Assembly (NCBI GenBank): GCA_951394045.1
Contig: OX595996.1
Coordinates: 1,922,001 to 1,986,000, forward strand
DNA: 64,000 nt
Origin: Nitzschia sp. DOCU1
Lineage: Eukaryota; Bacillariophyta; Bacillariophyceae; Bacillariales; Bacillariaceae
Direction of reading: 5' to 3'
Part shown: positions 21,665 to 33,868 of the stretch, piece by piece
How positions within the stretch are numbered: position 1 is the first letter of the stretch
Layout of the letters: each line of letters begins with the position of its first letter
Notes under the pieces: model-generated
What the model was told of the DNA's origin: nothing
Seen by the model: the letters and a program-made list of their open reading frames with translations, nothing else
Databases searched by the model: none
Made by a program: the position numbers and the translations under genes

Positions 21665-23146
21665 TTAAATGCTACACGCCTGGATATAATTTTGCATGGC
21701 CCCTTCTACACCCTTGGTTTGAATGGTTTGCAAGGCCGATTCAAAGGCCTCGACAAACAAGGTCTTGTCTACCAGATCCCCATATACTTCGGGCAATTCT
21801 TGCAACCACAACTTGGGCGTGCTCTTGGCCTTGAGAGCCAAGGCATGCAAACGATCCCATTGAGGATCATTGGGGGGCAAGACTTTGCCACTTTCCGTCG
21901 TGCCTTGACAATAGCGACACCACATGGCCGATACCAATGCCATACCGTCAATCGATCGGCCCGCCTGTAAATTATCTTGCAGGGTCGGCAAGACAAATTT
22001 GGGTTGACGACTAGGACCATCAAAACAATTGCGCGCCAAGGTATCTCCTAGAGTAGGATTTTCAAAACGCTTGGCAATCGTCTTCCAATAGTCGGTCAAG
22101 ACCGTGTCGGGAACGGGTGGAACGGTCGGAATGATTTCGGTGCGTTCCAAACAATCCAAAAATTTGGAAATGGTGGCGTGTTCCATACTTTGATGCACGT
22201 AGGTCAAATCCAACAAGGCACTGGGATAACAAAGACTGGCATGTCCACCATTGAGGATACGAATCTTCATGAATTCATAAGGTGTGACATCGGGAACAAA
22301 TTTGACAGTGGGCAACAAATCCAGAGGTGGTCGACCGGCACTTGAAAAGTTGTCTTCCAAGACCCATTGTCGAAAGGGTTCACAAAAGACGGGACTGGCA
22401 TCTTCGTAGCCATAGTTTTGCAAGATAAACTCCTTTTGTTCTTGAGTGGTGGCAGGTGTAATCCGATCGACCATGGAATTTGGAAAGGCCATGTGTTCTT
22501 CCAACCATGTCGCAAATTCGGCATTTTGTGCTTGAGCTAAGCCCATGACGACACTCTTGGTAATGCTACCATTATGAGGAATGTTATCACAGGACAAAAT
22601 GGTAAAGAGTGGCAAGTCATGTTCTTTGCGATACCGAGCCGCCTTGCACAAGACCCCAAAAATGGTCTTGGGCTGGTCTGGATGAGCAATATCATGTTGA
22701 GTATGAGGATTGGCAAAATCAAACTTGCCATTGCTCAAAAAGTATCCTCCTTCCGTGACAGTCAAGGAAACAATCTTAATGTCCGGATTTTCTAGGTAAC
22801 TTTGAATCGTAGGAGTATCGACGGGTAAAAAGTCTACCATGCATCCCAAAACGCGGGGTTGGGCGGTAGTCGCATCGTGTTCTACGACAGTCTGTAGCCA
22901 TTCTTGTGGCTCCAACAAATCACGTTTGGCTTGATCAAAGTGCAACATGCCCGCTCCTACAATGCCCCAGTCTTTGGCTACTTCAAAGTTTAGGTGAAGC
23001 AAATCTTCGACATAGGCAGCCATGTGCGCTCGATGAAAGTTGCCAACACCAATGTGCAAAATGCCAGCTTTGACTTTGGAGCGATCATACTGGGGAACTT
23101 GGACTTTGCTGGCCAAGGCAGCGAGGGATCTAGAAGACAGTTTCAT
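21665..23146 (-). CDS. Mannitol 2-dehydrogenase (polyol-specific long-chain dehydrogenase)
   Basis: The 493-aa protein has the usual length for this family. GILHIGVGNFHRAH near the N-terminus is the nucleotide-binding start typical of mannitol dehydrogenases. KIRILNGGHASL carries the K-x4-N-x2-H catalytic signature of polyol-specific long-chain dehydrogenases. LTVTEGGY and LSCDNIPHNG are further family blocks. It should interconvert D-mannitol and D-fructose with NAD(P). There is no organelle signal, so cytosolic action is likely. It is transcribed away from an MFS sugar/polyol transporter whose start lies 626 bp upstream. This head-to-head layout suggests a shared control region and a common role in mannitol or sugar use. 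The related fructuronate and altronate reductases share the fold, so substrate is inferred. Confidence 0.88.
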   Translation of the reverse strand: MKLSSRSLAALASKVQVPQYDRSKVKAGILHIGVGNFHRAHMAAYVEDLLHLNFEVAKDWGIVGAGMLHFDQAKRDLLEPQEWLQTVVEHDATTAQPRVLGCMVDFLPVDTPTIQSYLENPDIKIVSLTVTEGGYFLSNGKFDFANPHTQHDIAHPDQPKTIFGVLCKAARYRKEHDLPLFTILSCDNIPHNGSITKSVVMGLAQAQNAEFATWLEEHMAFPNSMVDRITPATTQEQKEFILQNYGYEDASPVFCEPFRQWVLEDNFSSAGRPPLDLLPTVKFVPDVTPYEFMKIRILNGGHASLCYPSALLDLTYVHQSMEHATISKFLDCLERTEIIPTVPPVPDTVLTDYWKTIAKRFENPTLGDTLARNCFDGPSRQPKFVLPTLQDNLQAGRSIDGMALVSAMWCRYCQGTTESGKVLPPNDPQWDRLHALALKAKSTPKLWLQELPEVYGDLVDKTLFVEAFESALQTIQTKGVEGAMQNYIQACSI

Positions 23147-23772
23147 GGCGTTAGATTAGAGAACTCTAGTATAATAAAGTAATGACAAGAGCAAAACAAG
23201 TTATGAAAGAAAGAAAGAAAATCCGAACGCAAAAAGATCGACGACGACAATGGCGGTCCGAATCGGAAAAGCGCGAAGCAACCGGGGAAATTGTGGACTT
23301 TTGGAGACCTCTTCGTGTCGGCTTGGCATTGTACGGACAGACCTTGGCGAGGTTCTCTTGTGACTTTGGCAGACTGCCCATAATTTCAAATTCTAGGTAA
23401 TAACGCGTTTTACGTTAAGAAGGTAAATTCGGCCTCGTGAGAGAGTACGGCATGGGCCGTTTCGCGGTTTCGCTCTGCTTCTCCGTTTTCCTACTACTAT
23501 TCTACGTAGGTTTGTCTGTGGGTGTGTGGCGAACACGTCAGTTCAACGCAGCGCCTATCCGTTTGGCGAAGGGGAGCGCACGCGCCGGATATCTTCTTTG
23601 GGTTCCAAAACAAAGAAGAGAGCGAAGAGTCTTTTTGGTTGTTCTTTCGACCTTTACATCTTTGGCATATCTGCAAGAGAGGGACCTCTTAACTTCTTGA
23701 CTACTCTACACTATATTGCTACTATTACTGATAGTTCTGCAACTACATTACCCCCTTTCCCGCATTAACACC
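23147..23772. promoter_or_regulatory. Shared divergent promoter region (inferred)
   Basis: The 626 bp between the divergent mannitol dehydrogenase and transporter genes must contain the start sites for both. A purine run (GAAAGAAAGAAAGAAAATC) lies near 23203-23222. I see no specific operator; the assignment rests on gene layout only. Confidence 0.35.
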
Positions 23773-25467
23773 ATGGCGGGTGAAACTCGAATGCTCTTGA
23801 ATGGAGGCGGGGGTGCCGACTCGTCGTCACCACAAAAATCTGCATCGTCTCCCAGCAAGAACCACAAAATAGTAGAGGAAGTGAAACGAAGCACCAAAGA
23901 CGAAGACACGTACCAGCCGTACCATACCCCCCACTCATCTCAGGATGAAGATGACCAAGAACAAGAACAAGAAGAAGAAACTAGTATGCATGAAGGCCTG
24001 CAACGTTTAGTATTGGTGGCTGCCGCGACGGCGGCCACGTTGGGGTATGACGTAGGAATCATGGCGGCTGCCATTCAACCTTTGGAAGCGACCATGAATT
24101 TAAATGGCGTTCAAAAAGAACTTGCCATGGGCTCATTGAATTTTGTAGCCGCACTAGGAGCCATTTTGGGTGGTAAAGTGGCCAATGAACATGGACGGAA
24201 ATACACGGTCAAGTTGTGTTGTTGGATTTTTGTGGTCGGTACCATTTGCATGGCGTGTGCGCCGGATTATTATACGCTCTTGTTGGGCCGCATTGTGACG
24301 GGTATGGGTGTGGGAGTTTCCTTTGTGGTGGCACCCGTGTATTTGAGTGAAGTCGCTCCGACACATTTACGAGGCAAACTCAATACGGTCTTTGATGTCG
24401 CTATTAATGGCGGTATTTTGCTAGGGTATGTCTTGGGTTTCTTGGTACAATTGATACCCAATTTTCCGGACAAGTTCAAGTGGCGCATCATGTTAGGGCT
24501 GGGGTTAGTATTACCATGGTTAGTATTGGTGAATTTGGCACATTTGCCAGAATCCCCACGATGGTTAGTCATGGTCCAGCGATCGCAAGAAGCACGAGCC
24601 GTCATGGAACAACTGGGCAATAAACCTGCCATGAGTTTACGAGCTGTATCATCCATTGAAGATGAGCTCATGCAAGAAGAAGAACATTCCTCCTTGACAG
24701 GTGGAACGTCAAGTGCCTCTGGTCTGGGTTTGACACCCATCCAAGCGATTTGTTCGTGTCGCTTTTCCAGAGGAATGAAATTGGCCATGGCCCTGGGATT
24801 TTGGCAACAAATTACTGGGACGGAAGCTGTTCTGTATTACAGTGCCGACTTTTTGGAACATGCTGGACTGGAATCTCCGACCCAACGTTTGCTGGGGAAC
24901 TGTTTTGTGGGACTGTGCAAATTAACGCCCGAGCTGGTGGCCATGCAATGGGTCGACAAACTAGGACGTCGGCCACTCATGCTGGCATCCGCTCTGTCGC
25001 TCATGACCACTACTTTGCTCTTGGCATGTGCCTTTTATTGGAATTGGAATCCACTATGGGTAGTGATATTCTTGTGTGCCGTCATGGCCAGTTTTAGTAT
25101 TGGATTGGGGCCGTTCAGCTTTTTGGTCGCCAGCGAAAGTTTGGGCCTGTCCGAACGGGCTACCGGCATGACATTGTGTGCCGCCGTCAATCGGTGTACG
25201 AGTGGAACTGTGGCCTTGACGGCCGTGAGTTTGTATCAATGGTTGGGGAGTGGAGGATTGTTCGCCTTGTATGGTGCGATTGGATTGTGTTCCTTGCCAT
25301 TTTATTTTACCACCTTGCCCGAAACCACGGGACAAACACTGGAACAATTGGCGGCACGAAATCGTGAAATTGAATTGCAGCGAGGGAATAATCGATCGGA
25401 TATTTCATCCGTGTCGAGTCCTCCTCTAGCAGAAACAACAACAGCATCCGCTGGACAATTCGCATGA
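23773..25467 (+). CDS. MFS sugar-porter family transporter (sugar or polyol)
   Basis: The 564-aa protein starts at the ATG in ACCATGG (MAGETRML), preferred over the upstream in-frame 23716 start. A hydrophilic acidic N-terminus of about 75 residues precedes twelve predicted helices. Sugar-porter motifs are all present: GYDVGIMAAA in TM1, HGRKYT after TM2, GRIVTGMGVG with APVYLSEVAP in TM4-5, PESPRWLV at the central loop, FWQQITGTEAVLYYS in TM7, DKLGRRPLML after TM8 and PETTGQTLE after TM12. These define a plasma- or organelle-membrane H+/sugar symporter-type protein. Its divergent neighbour is mannitol 2-dehydrogenase, so a polyol or hexose substrate is a reasonable guess. Confidence 0.9.
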   Translation: MAGETRMLLNGGGGADSSSPQKSASSPSKNHKIVEEVKRSTKDEDTYQPYHTPHSSQDEDDQEQEQEEETSMHEGLQRLVLVAAATAATLGYDVGIMAAAIQPLEATMNLNGVQKELAMGSLNFVAALGAILGGKVANEHGRKYTVKLCCWIFVVGTICMACAPDYYTLLLGRIVTGMGVGVSFVVAPVYLSEVAPTHLRGKLNTVFDVAINGGILLGYVLGFLVQLIPNFPDKFKWRIMLGLGLVLPWLVLVNLAHLPESPRWLVMVQRSQEARAVMEQLGNKPAMSLRAVSSIEDELMQEEEHSSLTGGTSSASGLGLTPIQAICSCRFSRGMKLAMALGFWQQITGTEAVLYYSADFLEHAGLESPTQRLLGNCFVGLCKLTPELVAMQWVDKLGRRPLMLASALSLMTTTLLLACAFYWNWNPLWVVIFLCAVMASFSIGLGPFSFLVASESLGLSERATGMTLCAAVNRCTSGTVALTAVSLYQWLGSGGLFALYGAIGLCSLPFYFTTLPETTGQTLEQLAARNREIELQRGNNRSDISSVSSPPLAETTTASAGQFA

Positions 25468-25659
25468 CTACTTGCTCCATTCCAACAAAAATCGCGTGTG
25501 GGTGTGAATGGCGGAAGCCGTCCCTCCCAGCAGTATGGATCGATTGCTGGTACCTAGCTTGTAACGAGCCATACTAGTAGTAGTAGAAACAAAATGCCCG
25601 TGTTGTATTATAAAGAAATTGAAAAATGTATTCCTATTTCGTATATTATTGTTGGTTGC

Positions 25660-28600
25660 TCAAAATTCCGGAGGAATTCCTGCTCGTTTGAGCAGTTGGT
25701 ACCATTTGAGACGTTCGCACCATTCACCAAAGACGATCTTGTCTTGTTCGTCACGCTCGTTATAGGGAGTATCACAAAAAGCAGCGCCCATAATGGGACG
25801 CAGCATGTCCGTCATGGTATATTTGGAACCATTCATGCCGGATGCCGTCGGGTCACCCACAACCGACATGCCCATTTCCTTTTCGGCGGCTTCCAATTGC
25901 TGCCATTCGGATCGCGTCGGCAAATGTTTGGCCGCCGACGGAGATGATGCAGCGAGTCGAGTCAAATCCACGACACGACCTTGCAAGACTGCCTCGTGAA
26001 TATGAGCCAATACAGTTGTGACGGTAACAGGGCGTCCACCATCCATAGGGGCTATGGCAATGGAAGTGGGGGATTCGCCTTGCGCAAAGCGAAGGTACGA
26101 GGATTCCCATGATGCCAGACCAGTCTTCTTATTAGGCTTGTATACCGCAAAGGCCCATTTGGTGGTTTGGATGGGACCCCTAGGCAATTTCAATGGAGGA
26201 TCATCTACTTTGGACGTAGCTTCGGCCACGGCCAAAACTCGTTGATAGCGTTGTAGCCACGTATTGATGACCATGGCCAACGATTGCAATTCCCGATTTC
26301 GAGCTCCCGATCGTTCCAAATCTTGCGACGACATGGGCAAGCCGGGTGGCAAACTCTGAGCCGCATAGGCCACGGCATACAAGACGTGTTCGGGAAGGAC
26401 CGACGCGGGTGCCATTTGCAATCGTGACGCCGCATCCACACGCCAGTCTTGGACCAACTGCAACAGCTCTTGCACTTGGGCCAGTCGTTCGGATTTGCCA
26501 CTTTTTTCCAAAGTATCGAGGCGACGATTCCAAGTAAGATAGGCTTGAATGACTTCGCCATCGCCGTCTTCGACTTCTTTTTGAGGTAACTTTTCCAAGT
26601 CGATCCCACTGTCTTGTAGTTGTTGTAGGACACGTTGCTTTCGAATTTCTTCTTGCTTTTCGGCTTGACGAATACAATCCGGGACAGGCAATTCAATCGG
26701 GCGATTCGTATCGTTCAATGCCTTGGTGCCCAAATGAGTCAAGGAGAATACAGTCCACGAGCGAGAATAGCCATTGACTTGAGATCGTTTCACCGTTTCT
26801 GAAATGTACTGACTTTGAATCAAAGCCGTAGCAAAGTCCTTGAGTTGATCTTGCGTAATCTTCTTGATTGGGAGAGCCAACCTCTGTGTTTCGAGTTGAG
26901 CCTTGAGCTGGCTCGGATCCGTACCCGGCAAATAGCGATAGTCTTCAACAACCTTTCCTCCCAAGACGCTAAGAACGGTCGTCATGCCTTGTTCCCGCAG
27001 TTTCGATACCGATAGCAACACTAGACGAGCAATAGGTCCAAAATCTCGCGTCGCGTCGTCTCCGTATTGCTGCCGGGCCTGGCATACATCGCACGTGCCA
27101 CAATGTTGTCCAAAACTAGGACGTTCTTCAAAGAACTCCAAGAGAGCCCTGCGGCGACACGTTTCTTTATTCAAGCTAAAGTTCTTGAGAGCTTGTAGGC
27201 TTTGAACCGTAGCTTGTCGTGCTTTTTCATTCAAGGCTCCCAAATAAAAGTCGGACTGATACTTGTCAAAATCACTTCGTGCCACATACATGATACATTC
27301 GGCGGGCAATCCATCTCGACCCGCCCGTCCAATTTGTTGATAATATTCTTCTACCGTTTTCGGGGGTCCAAAATGAATGACCCGTCGAGTGTCGGGTTTA
27401 TCAATACCCATACCAAAGGCGATGGTCGCCACGACAATGGCCGTACGACCCGTCAAGAAATTGACATGAGTCTTATGGCGTTGCTCCGAACTCAATTCAC
27501 CATGATAGTACTCCACTTGGACGGACGACTTGTGGGCTTGTAAACGTTGCTGCAAAAAGCCACAAACTTGTTCCACTTGAGCCTTGGTAGCCGCATAGAT
27601 AATCGTGGAAGAAACTGCAGCACCGGCCCGACGACTACTGGCACTCTTGCCTTGTTCCTCTTGGAGGAGACTCTTCAACAATGGTTCCATGGCAGCTCGA
27701 AGGGCTGTGTCGCCCGACCCATCCTTGGGCAATACCTTGATGGCTAAATTGGGTCGATCAAACGTCTTTGTACATTTGAGAACGTTGCGCAATTTCAAAG
27801 TTTGAAGAATATCCGTTTGAATCCGAGGGACAGCCGTGGCTGTCAATGCCATGAGAGGTACTTGTGCAAGTTGAGAATGATTTCGAAAAATGGATCCCAC
27901 CGCACGATAGTCGGGACGAAAATCATGACCCCAGTCACTAAAATGTTGACACAAGCAAGGGCAAGCAGTTGGTACTCAATGGCAGAAACAAAAACGTCTG
28001 ATACTGTCGATCTCACTACCGTACCTGACACAATGCGATTCATCAATCGCCACCAGACACAAATCCAAATTGGCAGCTACCATTCGATCCAAAAAGCCTG
28101 GAGCTTGCAACTTTTCAGGTGTCACATAAATGAGCCGAAAGTCTCCTCGCAAGGCCCGTCCTTCTTGCGAGGCATCAGTCTGTGCGGATCCTAAAAACGT
28201 AGCCAGCTCGCCTTGCCCCAGTCCATTTAATTTGTGTACTTGATCTTGCATGAGAGAAATCAGGGGCGATACCACAAGAGCGACCTTGTTTAAATACAAG
28301 GGCGGAAGAGTAAAACACAAGGACTTTCCGGATCCAGTAGCCCAAAAGACGGCGACATCTTGGCCTCGTAAGACAGCTTGAATGGCTTCTAGTTGCCCTT
28401 CTCGAAAGGAACGAAATCCAAAATAACGTTCCAAACAATCTTGAAGAGCTTCCGGGGACGAGTTATTGCTGCCGGCAGCAGCAGCGTCGGGGGAAACCTT
28501 GGCACGCTTCAAAGGTGGGGGTGCGGGAGTAGATGCAGTTGTGGGCTTCAAAGTCGATGTTGCCGCTGCGGCTAGCGCGGCATCCACATCAAAATCGGCC

Positions 28601-28809
28601 CAGAAGGAATCGTCGCCATATTCTTCCTCTGCGATTTCATGCGGGTTGCCAGAAGTAGTCGCCATGACTGATGTAAAGGCTCGAGAAAGCTTCAAGCGGT
28701 TTCGTTCAAGCAAGCTTGAAACAAGTCTTGGATGCGGTTGTAATGATAATGAGGATGGCAATGCCAATAACAACCTGGGAAGTAGTCGACGAGAGGCCGC
28801 TCGTTGCAT
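25660..28809 (-). CDS. RecQ-type ATP-dependent DNA helicase with RQC, HRDC-like and HTH regions
   Basis: Two exons (28809-28025 and 27937-25660) flank an 87-bp GTACGG...TTAG intron and give 1020 aa. Motifs in order: RSFREGQ (motif 0), ATGSGKS (157-163), LISLMQDQ, DESHC (256-260) with VSDWGHDFRPDY made only after splicing, ALTATA, and FGMGIDKPD...YYQQIGRAGRDG. Next come the RecQ zinc site (CRRRALLEFF ... CGTCDVC), a winged helix, and an HRDC-like helical part. A C-terminal helix-turn-helix has ESPTSIAIA and GRPVTVTTVLAHIHEA. RecQ enzymes unwind 3'-5' and resolve recombination and stalled-fork structures. The first 48 residues are Arg/Leu/Ser-rich with no acids before the first Glu at residue 35, like a mitochondrial or plastid presequence. 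A second ATG (28665, Met49) could give a nuclear form. Confidence 0.92.
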
Positions 28810-29345
28810 GACTTTTTGTGGATTGTGTCATTGCCCATCTTTCGAAGAGAGCAACACGCAAGCCAACCCCGCCTCCCTCCAAACACGGGACATATGGGCA
28901 TTTTTCTCATGCCCCTCTTCAGGTTTGGCGCGAAGTTTGGCAAACGTATCCATTTTAGGCCATTCCTACCGCGCGCCGGGCCGCCCACGGAACCAATATT
29001 TCCCTTTCCGGGCGGGGTGCCAAAAATCGCGTTTCTATTATTGGTATTATAAGCGCCTTTTACCGTTCCCGGCACCGAACGCCTCCCCCAGTGTTGCATT
29101 CCCTTATGCATTTTATTACCATTTTCAAAAAAGAAGCTCTGGATGCCTTAAATCTTGGGGAAATAGACATTTTCGAAAGAACCAAGCTACATAATGCTTT
29201 CGAGAACCATTAAGTCGATTTCTAGTCGCAGGCAGGTGGATGCGTCGTCCGAGGAGCCTTCACAACCAGAGATCCCTTGGCGGTTCGTAGGTCATTTCAA
29301 GAAGGGAAACGCATGCAACACTCACAAAACATCCCAGCTACTACC
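28810..29345. other. Divergent intergenic region
   Basis: 536 bp between the RecQ and ABC transporter starts. Short ORFs have no features. Confidence 0.35.
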
Positions 29346-32300
29346 ATGTCTGATTCTTCTTCGTCTCTCCCGCCCGGTGTGTTGGAAGGAGGGACCTTTC
29401 CTCCCTCAGCCGAACTATTGGAATGGCCGCCAGAACCTCAAGAAGTGACCGATTGGCTGGTCGAGTTTCGCCTCAATGCCTCGGAACCATGTCCTTTGGG
29501 ATATGTCTGCGAAGAAAATCGGATCGCGAACTGTACCAAAATTCGAGCCGTGGCACTTTCCTTTGGATTTGGAGATGTTCATGCCGGGGGTTACTGTCCG
29601 GAAGGTAAGGAGCATTATCAGCCAGGCGGCATAACGACGACATGGTTGGAGCCGGTCGAGTTCTTGTTCTACAAATTCTTCTGACGCCACGCGTTTTTCT
29701 TTATTTTTTCGTCCTTTCTTCTTCTCTAATTTCTATCAACAAATCACCATTCGCTAATACTATTAGGCTACGACAAGCTGCAACTTTGCCCGGTCGGACA
29801 TTACTGCCCGACAGCGGAAGAGATATATGAGTGCCCTGCGACTTGGTACTGCCCCTATAAGACGGCTTTCCCAGAAGTGAATTGTTGGGGATGTGGGGTT
29901 GGAGGTATGAAAAAATGGAAATAACAATCGCTTCTCTGAGGTGATCCTCACACGTCGCGCCTTGCTTTTGACCGTTATTCTCCTGCTGCTCCCTTCCTCT
30001 TTTACGACGATAACGATAACAGAAGAATCGCTGGTCCGAGAGTGGTATGGCTATGTCATTTTGTTTGTGATCTTCCTTCTCGTCATTGTTTACATTATGT
30101 TTGTGGCATTTCGAAGGTACCAGAAGAATCTTTACAATCGATTTGTCGAATTGCGCAACCGAAGTTTGGATTCTGCACTTGCGATGTATCGACGCCAGCA
30201 ACGCCTCGAAGATTTGGAACGATTGAGACCCAAACTCTTTGCCATTCAACAACGCCTGGAACAATTGGAACATGATGGAATGAGCCAAGGATCCTCGGGC
30301 TCTTGGACGGTACAACCCGACGGCAGCGTTGTCAAAGTCACCAAGGAAAAGAACAAGACAGACCCAGCACAAAGCGAGGAGGCCTTGTCCGCTTCCGCAA
30401 GGTCTGCTCCTACCACGGGACTTTCTATCAACCAGGCCACTGGAAAAATCACGTATGACGCCGGACGTTTGTTTAATGCCCTCGACGAGAACGGAAACGG
30501 AAAGCTTGATTTTGATGAACTGCAACGTGTCCTTGAATTGAACCCTCGGCAACTACAAGCTTTTGTCCAGCGCATGAATGAGCTGGGAGATGTCTCGGCT
30601 GATGCCAAGGAAGTGACCAGGCCTGTATTCACCAAGCATTTTTTGAGTGTCCTGGAAGAAACAACCAACTTTGGACCGACTGTGGCAGAAGTCGAAGATT
30701 TGTTTGACCATCTTGCCGAAGACGGCTGGGATGTGGCTGCCTATCAAAAGTTTTTCGATTCCAGATTGACCATTTTCTTGAGTGACCCTCAAATCAATGA
30801 CTTGATTGCGTTGCTGCGCAAGGCCGCAGAACAAGAAGAAGGACATGGGGGTGGCAAGAACAGGCGCCGCTCGACGTTGGTGGGACAACAACATGAAGAG
30901 CCCGTGGACAAGACAAACAAGAAGACGAAACAGCGCGAAGCCGACTTGGACGTGGAGCGTGGCCTGCTACCGTCCTTGTCACGGCGTGGGAACTTCAAGA
31001 AGTCTGGGACTGATCGCGGTTTTAGTGTAGCCAGTCTCTTGACTGGCGGCGGAATTACAGGAGGTTTGGATACAAAGCGTTACGTGCACCACGATATCTT
31101 CGTCGCACATTACGCCGACGCGCTTGTGCAAGTTACAAGCAACAAAAATAACGGCAACAAAAGCCTCACGGAGAGTGGCAAGGAAAGTAAAAATACGACG
31201 AGTAAGGGAATCGATTTGGCGTTTGAAAACTTGTCTTTGGCTGTCCCAGTTGGAGATAAGAAGGTGAACGTGGTCAACAATGTCAGTGGACGATTGCAGG
31301 CAAGGACCATGACAGCCTTGATGGGGGGCTCCGGGGCGGGGAAGGTAAGTTACTTCTTCTCTGCTGGTTCTTCGTGTTGACGATTCGTCGCATCCTCTCA
31401 TCTTGTGCACCTTAGACTTCGCTTCTCAATGCACTCTGCGGGCGCGCCTTTTACGGCGAAACAACCGGGACGATCCGGATCAATGGCCACGTGACTTCCA
31501 TCGAAGAGCATAAGGACGCGACAGGGTTTGTTCCACAAGACGGTAAGTAGTCATCAAAATCCGCATGACGAATTCATCGACTCACACAAAAGGTGCGCCT
31601 AACTCAATCGTCGTCTCTTCTTCGCTCTTGTTTCGTCCTTCAAGATATCGTCCACGCCGAGTTGAGCGTCCGAGAAAATTTGATTTATTCGGGCCGCTTT
31701 ACCTTGCCCAAGGGAACATCGAGGGAAGAAATCGAAGACTTGGCGGATGTCGTCTTGGCCAATCTAGGTCTATCACGTGTCGCAGATTCCATTGTAGGAG
31801 ACGTCAATCGACGTGGAGTTAGCGGCGGAGAAAAGAAACGGGTCAATATCGGCGTGGAATTGATGTCGCGACCCAGCATCCTCTTCTTGGACGAGCCCAC
31901 TAGTGGACTTGATTCCTCGTCGGCTCTGTTGGTCATGGGATCGCTCAAGAATCTGACTGAGAATCAAGGAGTGACGGTCTTGTCGGTTATTCATCAGCCC
32001 CGGAAGGCCATCTTTGATTCGTTTGATTCTCTCGTTTTGTTGGGCGTTGGCGGCAATATGGTGTAAGACACCACCCAGTGGTCGTGACAACGGCGGCGTA
32101 TTATTCGCGTTCTAACTTGTTCTGCCTGCTCTTGCTTTTATGACATAGTTACCATGGACCGGTTCCAGAAGCCCAAGCATATTTTTCCAATTTGCCCCAG
32201 CCGTACCTTCTCCCGCCGGGAGAGTCGCTCGCCGACTGGTTGATTGACGTGTCGAGTGGACGACTGGCTCCTGAGGAGAAGAACACCAGCAGTCAAGAAG

Positions 32301-33868
32301 GCGAGGATAGTGACGAATACGGAGTATCGCCCCGAGGTCCTTCCAATGCCAAGTTTGAAAATTCTCTGCAGATCGCCAAGGAACGTCGTCAAGTCTTGTA
32401 CGACTGCTGGAACGATTATTACAACAATTTGGACGAGAAGTCCAGGTCGCGATACATACCTCCCAAGCCGTATGCGTTACCCCGTCCGGTAGAAAAACCC
32501 GCCTTTAGGACACAGCTGCGTGGTCAAATTCAACGAAACTTTCTCATGACGTGGCGCAATCGTAGTTCCAAACTCGTCGATACGACCATGATTGTAGGAG
32601 CCGTGGTGTTGATCTCTTGGTTGCAAGGTGTAACTGAAGTGACAAGGGGCCAGCAGCCGGACTTGAGCTTTGACGAGCTCGTGGAAGGAGACCCGTACGA
32701 GATTCCCAAGACCTTTCCCTATCTTTTCAAGTATGCCTTGGGCCCAACAGCTGGGGCAATCGAATTCGCACTCAAAATCGGTGTCATTACGTCCGTCTTG
32801 CTGGGCCTTACTGCCGCCAAGGCACTGACGGGCAAACGCCTGGAGTTTTTCCGTGAAAGTGGGAGCGGATGGGGTAAGTAGCAGTCGCAAGAAGAAAAAC
32901 CATCATGTTCCTCTTCTACGATCCTTGAACCTTCAAACTCGTCGCTGGCCGTTTGGTTTCGCTAACAATCATGTTGTTGCTCTCTTTGATGATCAGACAT
33001 CAACGCATACTTTTTGGCACTCAACATTACATCGTTCATGGAACATTTTTTCCAAATGGTCTTGGCCGCTCTATGCTCTTACTGGCTCCGAGATAGTTTG
33101 ACGCGTTGGTACTCGTATCAAATTCAATTCATCATGTTGATGTGGCTCACCGTGTCATGGAGTCTCTTGATTCCCTTGGTGGTCCCAGCGAACAATACCG
33201 TTTTGGCGGTCGGTTTCTTCATGGCCTTTTTCGGTCTTTTGTTTAGTGGCGGTATTGAGCCAGTCACCTACAAGGATATTTACGAGGAAGGCAATGGTGC
33301 CATGGCCGTCTTTAGTGGCACGGTCAGTACGACTCGATACTTTATTGAAGGATTGACCGTGGCGGAACAACGTTGTTTGCCTCCACAATCTGGCTTCCCC
33401 GTGGCACCCCAAGCCATTAACTTTCCAGTCGAGTTGGTGGGTAGCTTTCATTTGGTAGGCTTGGCTCAGAATGACTTGAGTGTCGTCCAACAATCTTGCA
33501 ACGGATGGTATTGGGGCGTCTACCCTGCCCTGGCAGTGGGACTTTCGCTTCGTGTCTTGGCGGGAGGCGTCTTGCATGTATCGGATCGATCAAAGCAAGC
33601 CAAAAAGCCCTTGTGGCACGAATTAAAGGCCCAACCAACCCGAGCCAAGGCGGTCGTGGTGCTTTATATTGTGCTAGTGTGTGGAATGTTTGCGTATTCA
33701 GTGTATTTGATCCTCACGCCCATGGGAGAAACTGGCATTTTGCCTCAACCCCAGACGGACGAAGAAAAAGGCCAAATTGTGGACATGACGATTCAAGGCG
33801 TCTTGTCTCCTGGTTCAGAAGGTAGCGGCAATGGTACAGCCTGGTTTCCACCCGGCTTTAGTGGATAG
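29346..33868 (+). CDS. ABCG (WBC) half-transporter with N-terminal Cys-rich region and an EF-hand
   Basis: Seven exons: 29346-29604, 29767-29904, 30023-31344, 31416-31542, 31645-32062, 32149-32873 and 32997-33868. Introns are 162, 118, 71, 102, 86 and 123 bp, all GT-AG, and the total is 1286 aa. The N-terminus is Cys-rich (CPLGYVCEE, LCPVGHYCP, WYCPY), followed by a membrane segment (GYVILFVIFLLVIVYIMF), as in plant ABCG24/28-type proteins. A canonical EF-hand loop, DENGNGKLDFDE, lies at 287-298. The nucleotide-binding domain has GGSGAGKTS (Walker A, Lys573, cut by intron 3 right after the Lys), SGGEKKR (675 on), ILFLDEP (Asp698-Glu699) and SVIHQPR. A six-helix ABC2 membrane domain completes it. 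It would work as a dimer, exporting lipid-like or other hydrophobic cargo. The EF-hand suggests Ca2+ control. Confidence 0.9.

Noticed and set aside
28692..29194. ORFs on both strands between RecQ and the ABC transporter
   Set aside because: Overlap the RecQ 5' end or the spacer and lack motifs.
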